A DNA stretch of 8,774 bases from Bacillota bacterium (GTDB taxonomy: Bacteria > Bacillota > Clostridia > Oscillospirales > Acutalibacteraceae), in the NCBI GenBank assembly GCA_030705695.1, contig JAUZPX010000079.1, forward strand, positions 1-8,774, given 5' to 3'. A program made the translations under genes and the position numbers. Numbering within the stretch: position 1 is the first letter of the stretch; each line of letters begins with the position of its first letter. Below, one piece after another: positions 1-6,123 of this stretch. Below the pieces are notes generated by a model that saw only the letters and a list, made by a program, of their open reading frames with translations, had not been told where the DNA came from and did no database searches.

Positions 1-69
1 TAAATATAGAATTACGGCGGATTATTTCGTCTGTAAACGTTAGAGAATTTCGAACAATTAGGTGTAAAC

Positions 70-1815
70 ATGGCTCTTGATGGCATTTTTTTGCAGCATA
101 TTATGTATGAATTAAAAAGTGAAGCTACAGGCTCAAAGGTTGATAAGATTTATCAGCCTAACAAGGAGGAGCTTGTAATTTCTTTGCGTACAAAAAACGG
201 AAACAAAAAGCTCTTGCTTTCAGCAAGGGCAAATTCACCACGAATTCATTTTACGAAATATGCGCCTGAAAATCCGCAAAGTCCGCCGATGTTTTGTATG
301 CTTCTGCGTAAACGTCTGGGCAGCGGTAAGCTTATTGATATTCGGGGCGATGGGCTCGAACGGATTATGTTTCTTGATTTTTCAACGATCAATGAGCTTG
401 GCGAGAGCGAAATTTTAACGCTTGCAATTGAAATTATGGGCAAATACAGCAACGTGATTTTAATTGACGAGCAGCAGAAGATTATTGACGCGCTTAAACG
501 TGTTGATTTATCAATGTCATCGCAGAGGCTTGTTCTGCCGAACTTAAAGTATGAACTTCCGCCAAAACAGGATAAGATAAATATTCTTGAAACATCAATT
601 GATATTGTGATTGACAAAATTTTAAAAGTTGATAAGGATATTTCTTTAAATAAAGCAATTTTGAATACTTTACAGGGCGTATCTCCTGTGGTGTGCCGAG
701 AGATTGAGTTTCGAAGTGGCAGCGGCGCAGAAATAAATGCAAAAGAAATTACCGAAAATCAAAAAAGCCGTTTGCGGTATTTTTTGCAAAGAACAGCCGA
801 AGCTGCGCAAAATGCAAACGGAAAGCCATACATGATAATTGAAATTAAACAAAAGCCGATTGAATTTTCGTTTATGAACATTTTGCAGTATGGAACTTCA
901 GCAGTCGTAAAGGAAACAGAAAGCTTTAGTGAGCTTTTGGACGAGTTTTACTTTGAACGTGATTCAATAGACAGGATGCGTGTAAAATCTCAGGATTTAC
1001 TAAGACTTCTGATGAATGCCGAGGAAAGACTTACTCGCAAAATCAATACACAGCAAGCGGAGCTTGCACGTTCTGTCGACCGTGAGCAGCTTCGTATTTA
1101 CGGAGATTTATTGCAGGCGAACATTCATAAATATGAAAAAGGTTCTCCGTTTATTGAAGTCGAGGATTTCTATAACGATATGAAACCTGTCAGAATAAAG
1201 CTGAATCCTGCGTTGTCAATTACACAAAATGCACAGAAATATTATAAAGATTATCGCAAAGCAAAAACTGCCGAGCAAATTTTAAAAGTACAGCTGCAAA
1301 AAGGCAATGATGAACTTTTGTATCTCGATACTGTGTTTGACTCGTTGAGCCGTGCCTCTTCCGAGCGTGAGCTTTCTGAAATACGAATAGAGCTTATGGA
1401 TGAGGGATATGTAAAAAGGCAAAAAGGCAAAGCAAAACCGCCTGCTCCGTTGCCTCCAGTGCAATTTGTATCAAGTGACGGTTTTATAATATTAGTTGGC
1501 CGTAACAACAAGCAAAACGATAAACTAACTTTAAAGACTGCCGAAAAAAATGATATTTGGTTTCATACAAAAAATATACCGGGTGCGCATACGATTATTG
1601 TCACGGACGGGAAGACACCGCCTGACTCAACGATTCTTGAAGCGGCATCGCTTGCCGCATATAACAGCAAAGCAAAAGATAGCGCTCAGGTACCTGTTGA
1701 TTATACTTTGGTGAGATATGTGTCAAAGCCTTCTAGTGCAAAACCGGGAATGGTTATTTATACAAATAATAAAACCGTATATGTAACACCGTCTAAAGAA
1801 ATAATAAAAAGCTGA
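70..1815 (+). CDS. rqcH: RqcH / NFACT family ribosome quality-control protein (Rqc2 homologue, FbpA-like)
   Basis: 581 residues, the normal length for bacterial NFACT proteins. Members bind stalled 50S subunits carrying peptidyl-tRNA in the cytosol and recruit tRNA-Ala to add C-terminal alanine tails that mark nascent chains for degradation. Visible domains are NFACT-N (about 1-200, opening MALDGIFLQHIMYEL), a helix-hairpin-helix-like stretch (about 195-212), a long charged helical region typical of the coiled-coil middle (about 295-445), and NFACT-R/DUF814 (about 466-560) with the signature DIWFHTKNIPGAH at 495-507. The functional Asp-Arg pair of Bacillus RqcH appears here as Glu97-Arg98 in GLERI, a conservative change. 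The ATG at 70 is preceded by AGGTG at 60-64. The older name, fibronectin-binding protein, reflects a historical adhesion assay. The DUF368 gene follows 84 nt later with no clear terminator between, so they may be co-transcribed. The family assignment is secure; the biochemical role is inferred by homology. Confidence 0.95.
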   Translation: MALDGIFLQHIMYELKSEATGSKVDKIYQPNKEELVISLRTKNGNKKLLLSARANSPRIHFTKYAPENPQSPPMFCMLLRKRLGSGKLIDIRGDGLERIMFLDFSTINELGESEILTLAIEIMGKYSNVILIDEQQKIIDALKRVDLSMSSQRLVLPNLKYELPPKQDKINILETSIDIVIDKILKVDKDISLNKAILNTLQGVSPVVCREIEFRSGSGAEINAKEITENQKSRLRYFLQRTAEAAQNANGKPYMIIEIKQKPIEFSFMNILQYGTSAVVKETESFSELLDEFYFERDSIDRMRVKSQDLLRLLMNAEERLTRKINTQQAELARSVDREQLRIYGDLLQANIHKYEKGSPFIEVEDFYNDMKPVRIKLNPALSITQNAQKYYKDYRKAKTAEQILKVQLQKGNDELLYLDTVFDSLSRASSERELSEIRIELMDEGYVKRQKGKAKPPAPLPPVQFVSSDGFIILVGRNNKQNDKLTLKTAEKNDIWFHTKNIPGAHTIIVTDGKTPPDSTILEAASLAAYNSKAKDSAQVPVDYTLVRYVSKPSSAKPGMVIYTNNKTVYVTPSKEIIKS

Positions 1816-1861
1816 ATATCTTCAAAAACCCGTCTTAGTCATAAACAAGCTGTTTTGGACG

Positions 1862-1879
1862 TACAATTGATTAATTGTA
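1862..1879. promoter_or_regulatory. 18-nt inverted repeat upstream of the DUF368 gene
   Basis: TACAATT and AATTGTA form perfect 7-bp arms around GATT. The element ends 4 nt before the Shine-Dalgarno AAAGGAG (1884-1890) of the DUF368 gene. No T-run follows, so it is not a terminator. It could be an operator or a weak AU-rich mRNA hairpin near the ribosome site. The function is not established. Confidence 0.35.
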
Positions 1880-1899
1880 AAGCAAAGGAGTTTGTTTAA

Positions 1900-2739
1900 A
1901 TGATTCGGCAGGGAAAAGGCTTATTTTATCGTTTTTTATGTGGTTTTTTCATCGGTGCAAGTATAATTGCTCCCGGAGTAAGCGGAAGCGTTATTGCCGT
2001 TATGATGGGGATTTATGATGATCTCATCGGAATAATCGCAAATCCGTTAAAGAATTTAAAGAAAAATGTAATATATATGCTTCCACTTGCAATTGGTGCA
2101 GGGGTTAGTATACTTTTTCTTGCAAGAGTTTTAAAATGGTTTTTTGCAGTTTATCCTGTTTCGGCATATTCATTGTTTATTGGGCTGATTGCAGGAAGCC
2201 TGCCTGCTGTTTACCAGAATGCAACCAAAAACAAATACAAGAAAAAATACGGTATAGCTATTGTATTGGCATTTGCTTTTGCCGCCGCAAGCGGATTTAT
2301 TGCAAGGTTTGATACTGTCCCGTTTGCGAACCCGAACAACTTCCTTTATATGCTAGTTTGCGGAGGAATAGCAGGGGCTGCCGGGATTATTCCCGGAATG
2401 AGTGTTTCAATGCTTCTCATGTTGCTCGGAGTATATACTCCGTTGCTTCACGCTGTCAGTACAATGAATGTTCTTGATGCTATGCCTGCGGCTATCGGAT
2501 TCTGCATTGGAATGGTACTTTGCTCAAAGCTTATTAAACGTATTTTCGAGAAATATTACAGTCTTGGATATTGGCTCGTTTTCGGGTTTATGCTTGGTTC
2601 GCTTGTCAGCATTTTTCCGAGTGTTCCGTCTGATATGATTGAATTGCTGCTTTGTTCCGTTATGAATATTTCAGGACTTATTGTTTCTTTGCTTTTCCAA
2701 ATGCTGGGGCAAAGCATGAATATTAAAGATTTCGAATAA
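1900..2739 (+). CDS. DUF368 integral membrane protein, PopT-like undecaprenyl-phosphate translocase
   Basis: 279 residues and almost wholly hydrophobic, with about 8 membrane segments. Two copies of the family's signature are visible: GASIIAPGVSGS at 19-30 followed by GIYDDL (37-42), and AGAAGIIPGMSVS at 158-170 followed by GVYTPLL (177-183). This internal duplication, with half-helix-like PG-S loops, is characteristic of DUF368. Members of the family (PopT) have been implicated in returning undecaprenyl phosphate from the outer to the inner membrane leaflet, recycling the carrier used for peptidoglycan and teichoic acid synthesis. The ATG at 1900 has AAAGGAG 9 nt upstream. The gene ends at the convergent hairpin at 2743-2766. 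The family call is strong. The substrate is inferred from studied homologues, and no residue here proves it. Confidence 0.9.
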   Translation: MIRQGKGLFYRFLCGFFIGASIIAPGVSGSVIAVMMGIYDDLIGIIANPLKNLKKNVIYMLPLAIGAGVSILFLARVLKWFFAVYPVSAYSLFIGLIAGSLPAVYQNATKNKYKKKYGIAIVLAFAFAAASGFIARFDTVPFANPNNFLYMLVCGGIAGAAGIIPGMSVSMLLMLLGVYTPLLHAVSTMNVLDAMPAAIGFCIGMVLCSKLIKRIFEKYYSLGYWLVFGFMLGSLVSIFPSVPSDMIELLLCSVMNISGLIVSLLFQMLGQSMNIKDFE

Positions 2740-2742
2740 TAA

Positions 2743-2766
2743 AAAGGCCGCCAAACGGCAGCCTTT
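2743..2766. terminator. Shared hairpin between convergent genes (DUF368 gene and L,D-transpeptidase)
   Basis: AAAGGC (2743-2748) pairs with GCCTTT (2761-2766). After a C/A mismatch, GCC (2750-2752) pairs with GGC (2757-2759) over a short AAAC loop. Read on the minus strand the stem is followed directly by a T-rich tract (TTTTTATTATT), so it is a convincing intrinsic terminator for the L,D-transpeptidase gene. On the plus strand the downstream sequence (ACAAATATTTTTATT) is also T-rich but starts later, so it probably works in both directions. Confidence 0.75.
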
Positions 2767-2779
2767 ACAAATATTTTTA

Positions 2780-3997
2780 TTATGAATTTTTTACAGTTAC
2801 GATTCTGTCGGACTGGGCGGTTCTGCCCAAAACGTCGATAACTGAATATGTCAGCTTGTACGTTCCTGGTTTATAAACATTTACATTTCCAAGAACAGTT
2901 ATTTTTCCTGTGATATCATTTCCGCATGTATCTTTTGCTGAAACATTTTGCATTATATTAAATGATGCGTTTTTCGACAATACTATATCATCTGTACCTA
3001 AAAGCGAAGGTTTGCAGCTGTTCCACGGGTTATTCGAATTACTTGTATCTGTCGGATCCCATGTATCGTTGTCGGGCACCTTAATTGGCGTCGGTTTTTG
3101 CAGCGGTGTTGGGTTGCTGTCCTCATAGATTACAACAGTCGTGCCTTCTTGGCAATTATCATACACCCATTTAACATCTGCTACAGCCATTCGTACGCAA
3201 CCCATAGATGCGGTTGTACCAAGTTGATTGTAATAAGAAGCAACTAAGGAATCAGGAGAGCTTTTCTTATAGGGTACGGAGTGAAATAAAATTTCCCCAG
3301 TGATTCCAGTAGCGTATTGACCCCAGACATCGCCGAACAGATAGTTCCATTTTTGATGATAGCCTGTAGTATAAGTGCCGTCAGGAGTATTATCTCCTGT
3401 AGAGCATACCATAGCACGTACAGGTATTGTGTATTTTCCATCTTGGTTGTAAGTATAAGCAGTTACAACGTTTTGTTCACGATTGACTTTAATTAAATAT
3501 GGATTTTTATCGCTATTTTTTAAATTTTTTGCTAAAGTATCCTGATTCCCGAAAGTGGCGGTTGTAGTTTCAGTCGGAGAGGTAGCAGATGTATCTTTAG
3601 CGGTAACCTGAAGATCACAAGAAACTATTGTGTTATCTACAGCAGCGGTTATACTGCAAGAACCTGGCTGAAGCCCGTCAATTCGTCCGCCTGAATCTAC
3701 TGTGGCAATATTTTGGTCTGATGACTTCCAAACAAGACGATTCAAAGCATCACTAGGTGATGTGACAGCTGTAAGTAATACACTTTTACCTTGTTCGAGA
3801 GATATAGACGATTGGTTTAAAGTTATTTGAACATGCGAATTAAGATTAGTCGGTGTTGTTACAACAACTGTAGCGACAATATTATTATTTGTATTCTGAG
3901 AATTTTGCGCGGGTGTATTTGCTTTTAGTACTGCATTTAATGATAATAAGGCAGCTAAAATCAATATACATATGAAAAACAGATTATATTTTTTCAT
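2780..3997 (-). CDS. Exported L,D-transpeptidase (YkuD) with flanking Ig-like domains
   Basis: 405 residues. Order: N-terminal hydrophobic segment (about 6-24), a signal peptide or membrane anchor; a Thr/Asn-rich linker; a Big_2-like immunoglobulin fold (about 56-133, with LVWKSSDQNIATVD at 88-101); a Thr-rich linker; the YkuD catalytic domain (about 166-292); a Pro-rich linker; and a C-terminal DUF5011-like Ig domain (about 333-403). Catalytic features are His239 in ILFHSVPY and nucleophile Cys267 in ASMGCVR, with Arg269. Most family members have S/T-H-G-C-hydrophobic-R; the His before Gly is Met here. Such enzymes act outside the membrane, making 3-3 peptide crosslinks or attaching proteins to peptidoglycan and usually resisting penicillins. 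The Ig domains probably space the enzyme from the membrane or bind wall polymers. Start chosen at the ATG ending at 3997, with AAAGGA about 7 nt upstream. It is monocistronic between its own promoter and the terminator at 2743-2766. The family call is firm; the cell-wall substrate is inferred. Confidence 0.93.
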   Translation of the reverse strand: MKKYNLFFICILILAALLSLNAVLKANTPAQNSQNTNNNIVATVVVTTPTNLNSHVQITLNQSSISLEQGKSVLLTAVTSPSDALNRLVWKSSDQNIATVDSGGRIDGLQPGSCSITAAVDNTIVSCDLQVTAKDTSATSPTETTTATFGNQDTLAKNLKNSDKNPYLIKVNREQNVVTAYTYNQDGKYTIPVRAMVCSTGDNTPDGTYTTGYHQKWNYLFGDVWGQYATGITGEILFHSVPYKKSSPDSLVASYYNQLGTTASMGCVRMAVADVKWVYDNCQEGTTVVIYEDSNPTPLQKPTPIKVPDNDTWDPTDTSNSNNPWNSCKPSLLGTDDIVLSKNASFNIMQNVSAKDTCGNDITGKITVLGNVNVYKPGTYKLTYSVIDVLGRTAQSDRIVTVKNS

Positions 3998-4025
3998 GTG
4001 ACATTCCTTTCGAGGGTTAAAAAAT

Positions 4026-4034
4026 ATTATAACA
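4026..4034 (-). promoter_or_regulatory. Extended -10 promoter of the L,D-transpeptidase gene
   Basis: The minus strand reads TGTTATAAT here, a perfect TATAAT with the TG of an extended -10, about 30 nt upstream of the start codon. The -35 region 16-17 nt further up is only T-rich (TTTTCT / GTTTTC), as expected for an extended -10 promoter. Confidence 0.55.
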
Positions 4035-4185
4035 TATTTCTTGCCGCAGAAAACAGAAAAGGCTAAAAAATTAATATTTATTTTTTTGTAAAAATGTTTG
4101 CGACTATATTATGCCCAAGGAATGCAATGTCTATTTCCTAAATTTGTAAAAAAATTTTAAATAAATTAAAAAGGGGGATAAAGAG

Positions 4186-4881
4186 ATGAAGCTGAAACGG
4201 AAAATTGACTGGGAAAAATTTGTTTTTATTGTTGTGTTTTTATCGCTCATAGGGTCAATTGTATATGCAATTGTAAATATTGTGATGGCTGCGCCGGGGG
4301 CAAGCCCCACAACTGCGCACGGCAAGCTGAAAAGCGACTATACTTTAATGCTGCTTCAGTGTATTCTTGGGATTTTAGCAATGTTTTTACCGTCAATTCT
4401 AAGCAAGAGGATTAAGCTCGAAATCCCACCGTTATTATATATAATTTATTTGATTTTTCTGTTTTGCGCAATTTATCTGGGTGAGGTTCGAAGCTTTTAT
4501 TACAGAATTCCTTATTGGGATTCAATCCTTCATTCTTTCAGCGGTGCATCGCTTGGTGCACTTGGATTTTTCATTATTGATGTGCTGAACGAGCATGAAA
4601 AAGTAAAAATAAAGCTAAGCCCTGTTTTTGTTGCAGTATTTGCATTTTGTTTTGCATTGTCGCTAGGAACTATTTGGGAAATTTACGAATTTACCTGTGA
4701 CGGACTTTTAAAGCTTAATATGCAAAAATACATGCTTGAGGACGGTACTCCGCTTGTCGGACGGGCTGCACTTTTCGATACAATGAAGGATCTTATTGAA
4801 GATGCACTCGGAGCATTGGTAATTACGCTTTTAGAGTTTTTTGTTATACGAAAGCGGCAAAAATCATCTTTTAATTCTTAA
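4186..4881 (+). CDS. Six-helix integral membrane protein, DUF2238/YjdF-like
   Basis: 231 residues with hydrophobic segments at about 12-34, 53-72, 81-98, 113-132, 146-166 and 203-222, and basic N- and C-terminal tails. Polar residues inside or next to the helices form a pattern like DUF2238/YjdF proteins: YWDSILHSFSGASLG at 110-124 (Asp112, His116), IWEIYEF at 163-169 (Glu165, Glu168), Asp172, and DTMKDLIEDALGAL at 198-211 (Asp198, Asp202). Clustered Asp/Glu/His in a membrane protein suggests ion or metal binding, or a membrane enzyme, but no function is established and none is claimed. The ATG at 4186 has AGGGGG 8 nt upstream. It is divergent from the L,D-transpeptidase and apparently monocistronic. 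The family placement comes from motif memory only and is moderately secure. Confidence 0.7.
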   Translation: MKLKRKIDWEKFVFIVVFLSLIGSIVYAIVNIVMAAPGASPTTAHGKLKSDYTLMLLQCILGILAMFLPSILSKRIKLEIPPLLYIIYLIFLFCAIYLGEVRSFYYRIPYWDSILHSFSGASLGALGFFIIDVLNEHEKVKIKLSPVFVAVFAFCFALSLGTIWEIYEFTCDGLLKLNMQKYMLEDGTPLVGRAALFDTMKDLIEDALGALVITLLEFFVIRKRQKSSFNS

Positions 4882-4917
4882 AAAATCAAGGACCTGCGAA
4901 GCTTACCGCAGGCCCTT
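4880..4917 (-). terminator. Intrinsic terminator of the minus-strand small gene
   Basis: CCTGCG (4893-4898) pairs with CGCAGG (4907-4912). After an A/C mismatch, AAGG (4888-4891) pairs with CCTT (4914-4917). The loop is 8 nt. On the minus strand the stem is followed after two bases by six T residues (4885-4880). On the plus strand only AATAACATTAATT follows, so the polarity favours minus-strand transcription. It lies 19 nt after the stop of the small ORF at 4937-5026. It may also stop the convergent DUF2238-like gene less efficiently. Confidence 0.75.
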
Positions 4918-4936
4918 AATAACATTAATTATCATA

Positions 4937-5026
4937 TCAGTATTTTTTTCGTCTTTTCGAAAAGAGCAATTTAAAAATATATCCCATTGCTTTTGCGAAA
5001 AAAACGAGTAAACAAGCTTCAAGCAT
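4937..5026 (-). CDS. Small hydrophobic, basic-tailed peptide (29 aa), unrecognised
   Basis: A 29-codon ORF, ATG to TGA. Residues 2-23 are mostly hydrophobic (begins MLEACLLVFFAKAMGY, then IFKLLF), with Lys12 and Lys19 spaced to lie on one helix face. Residues 24-29 are KRRKKY, a strongly basic end. It would form a single membrane-associated or amphipathic helix with a positive-inside C-terminus. Expression signals are good: AAGGGGGG (Shine-Dalgarno at 5040-5035) is 8 nt before the ATG, a TATAAT -10 lies at 5056-5051, and an intrinsic terminator follows the stop. It therefore looks like a complete, independently transcribed gene, and is not a chance ORF at the tail of the upstream operon. Size and composition resemble type I toxin peptides and small regulatory membrane proteins, but no homologue is recognised and no antisense RNA is evident. 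Function unknown. Confidence 0.6.
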   Translation of the reverse strand: MLEACLLVFFAKAMGYIFKLLFSKRRKKY

Positions 5027-5037
5027 TTGTTTCGCCC

Positions 5038-5060
5038 CCCTTATAGTTTTATTATAAGGG
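5038..5060 (-). promoter_or_regulatory. Inverted repeat overlapping the -10 box and Shine-Dalgarno of the small gene
   Basis: On the minus strand CCCTTATA and TATAAGGG form perfect 8-bp arms around a 7-nt spacer. The first arm and spacer contain TATAAT (5056-5051), a consensus -10. The -35 position 17 nt upstream reads GTTTTA, which is weak. The second arm merges into the Shine-Dalgarno of the 29-codon gene. From its own promoter the transcript would start inside the repeat and leave the ribosome site free. Read-through RNA from the murE operon would contain both arms and could hide it. Operator function is an alternative. Confidence 0.5.
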
Positions 5061-5114
5061 AACGTGTGTACGATAAAACGGACTGTAAAAAGAGAAAAAT
5101 AAAAAATTCAATAT

Positions 5115-6119
5115 TTATTTGTATTCTTTCAAAATTTCTGCAATTTTTGTTTTGTATTGGTCAATAACTTTTTGTGGTTCAATGATTTTCACATTATCTC
5201 CAAAGCTGAATACCCAAGCCAGAAATTGCTGGCTAATCATTACTTTTACAGAGATAATAAAGCTGTCATCATCATTTTTTGTTATAAAAATATCTTTTCC
5301 AAATCGGTCTACAACTACTCCAATTAAATCATTTTTAAAACTAAGCTTTACATTTTCTTCCTGACCGCCAAACATTCCGAAAGTCTTTTTAGAGTATATT
5401 GCCAAATCAAAGCGTTCTGATGAGCATTCAGCATCACGGGATTCGTTTTGCAGAGTTATGTTTTTCATTTTATCCACACGAAAATGTTTGACGATTTTCG
5501 CGTTGCTGTCAAAACCTATTAAATAATAGTTTTCATCATCCCATGCAAGAGATATCGGGCTAATACGGTATTTTTCGCCGTTATGGCGAAGCTTTTTTAT
5601 AACTTTTTCAGTACCGCCGAAATCAACAGCCCACTCAAAATATTGGAAGTTTATTTTTTTGTTTTCATTTAAAGCAGTATGTATTTTATCCACATTATAA
5701 TAAATACTTTCATTCATTGTTTTAATGCGATTTGACACAAAGACTTGGCGCTGTAAAAGCTGAGCCTGATGAACACTTGCTAAATTTTCAAGTTTTTTTA
5801 TTAGTTCATTTGATTTTTTGTGAGTAATAAATTTTGAGGACTGTACAGCATCTACAAGAAGTTTAAGTTCAGGGAGTTCAAAGGCACGGTTTGCAATGTA
5901 ATATTCGAAGGACTTCGATTTTCGGAATTCTACATCAATTCCATATAGTCGAAGAGACTCAATATCATCATATAAACTTTTTCTCTCGGCTTGAATCCCA
6001 TAGAAAAGCAACGCTTTTTTTAGTTCTGAAAGCGTTATGCCGTGCTGATCGTCAGTTTGCTCAGACAAAATTTTCATGAGATACAGCAACTTTAATTTTT
6101 GATTTTGTCCCTTTGGCAT
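5115..6119 (-). CDS. WYL-domain transcriptional regulator (helix-turn-helix, DeoR-like)
   Basis: 334 residues, the usual size of WYL regulators. Residues 1-65 form a winged helix-turn-helix, with ITLSELKKAL (28-37) and the recognition-helix region RKSLYDDIESLRLYGI (46-61). A linker helix region follows (about 80-140). The WYL domain (about 141-225) carries YRISPISLAWDDENYYLIGFD (184-204, the W-Y-L core) and HFRVDKM (212-218). The C-terminal WCX extension (about 255-330) has SFGDNVKIIEP at 305-315. WYL domains sense ligands, in known cases nucleic acids or nucleotides, and control DNA binding. The ligand here is unknown. The start codon lies 4 nt past the murE stop, and its Shine-Dalgarno (AAAAGGAA, 6136-6129) is embedded in the end of murE, implying translational coupling and one operon. 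Possible targets are its own operon or the adjacent small gene with its inverted repeat; this is inference. Confidence 0.93.
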   Translation of the reverse strand: MPKGQNQKLKLLYLMKILSEQTDDQHGITLSELKKALLFYGIQAERKSLYDDIESLRLYGIDVEFRKSKSFEYYIANRAFELPELKLLVDAVQSSKFITHKKSNELIKKLENLASVHQAQLLQRQVFVSNRIKTMNESIYYNVDKIHTALNENKKINFQYFEWAVDFGGTEKVIKKLRHNGEKYRISPISLAWDDENYYLIGFDSNAKIVKHFRVDKMKNITLQNESRDAECSSERFDLAIYSKKTFGMFGGQEENVKLSFKNDLIGVVVDRFGKDIFITKNDDDSFIISVKVMISQQFLAWVFSFGDNVKIIEPQKVIDQYKTKIAEILKEYK

Positions 6120-6123
6120 ATTT

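Noticed and set aside
2..43. A short open frame ending in TAG at 41-43 that could be the end of an upstream gene
   Set aside because: Only 13 codons are visible and another frame is also open to position 80; no family can be recognised, so it cannot be supported.
246..617. Minus-strand ORF of 123 codons inside rqcH
   Set aside because: It lies wholly antisense to a well-supported gene, has serine/isoleucine-rich shadow composition and no convincing ribosome site.
4131..4325. Minus-strand ORF of 64 codons over the 5' end of the DUF2238-like gene
   Set aside because: It overlaps the ribosome site and start of a better-supported gene; its hydrophobic content mirrors the opposite-strand helix.
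4953..4964. Perfect 12-nt palindrome CTTTTCGAAAAG
   Set aside because: It falls in the 3' coding part of the small ORF (Ser-Lys-Arg codons) and is explained by codon content; no spacing to a promoter suggests an operator.
5027..5055. Plus-strand TTGTTT-N17-TATTAT as a promoter for an antisense RNA antitoxin
   Set aside because: Transcription would run away from the 29-codon ORF, not across it, so it cannot give a classic antisense antitoxin; the match may be chance in AT-rich DNA.
5057..5150. A possible terminator between the WYL gene and the small gene (T-rich tract after the WYL stop)
   Set aside because: The only candidate stem is weak, A/T-only and mismatched, so no intrinsic terminator can be claimed.
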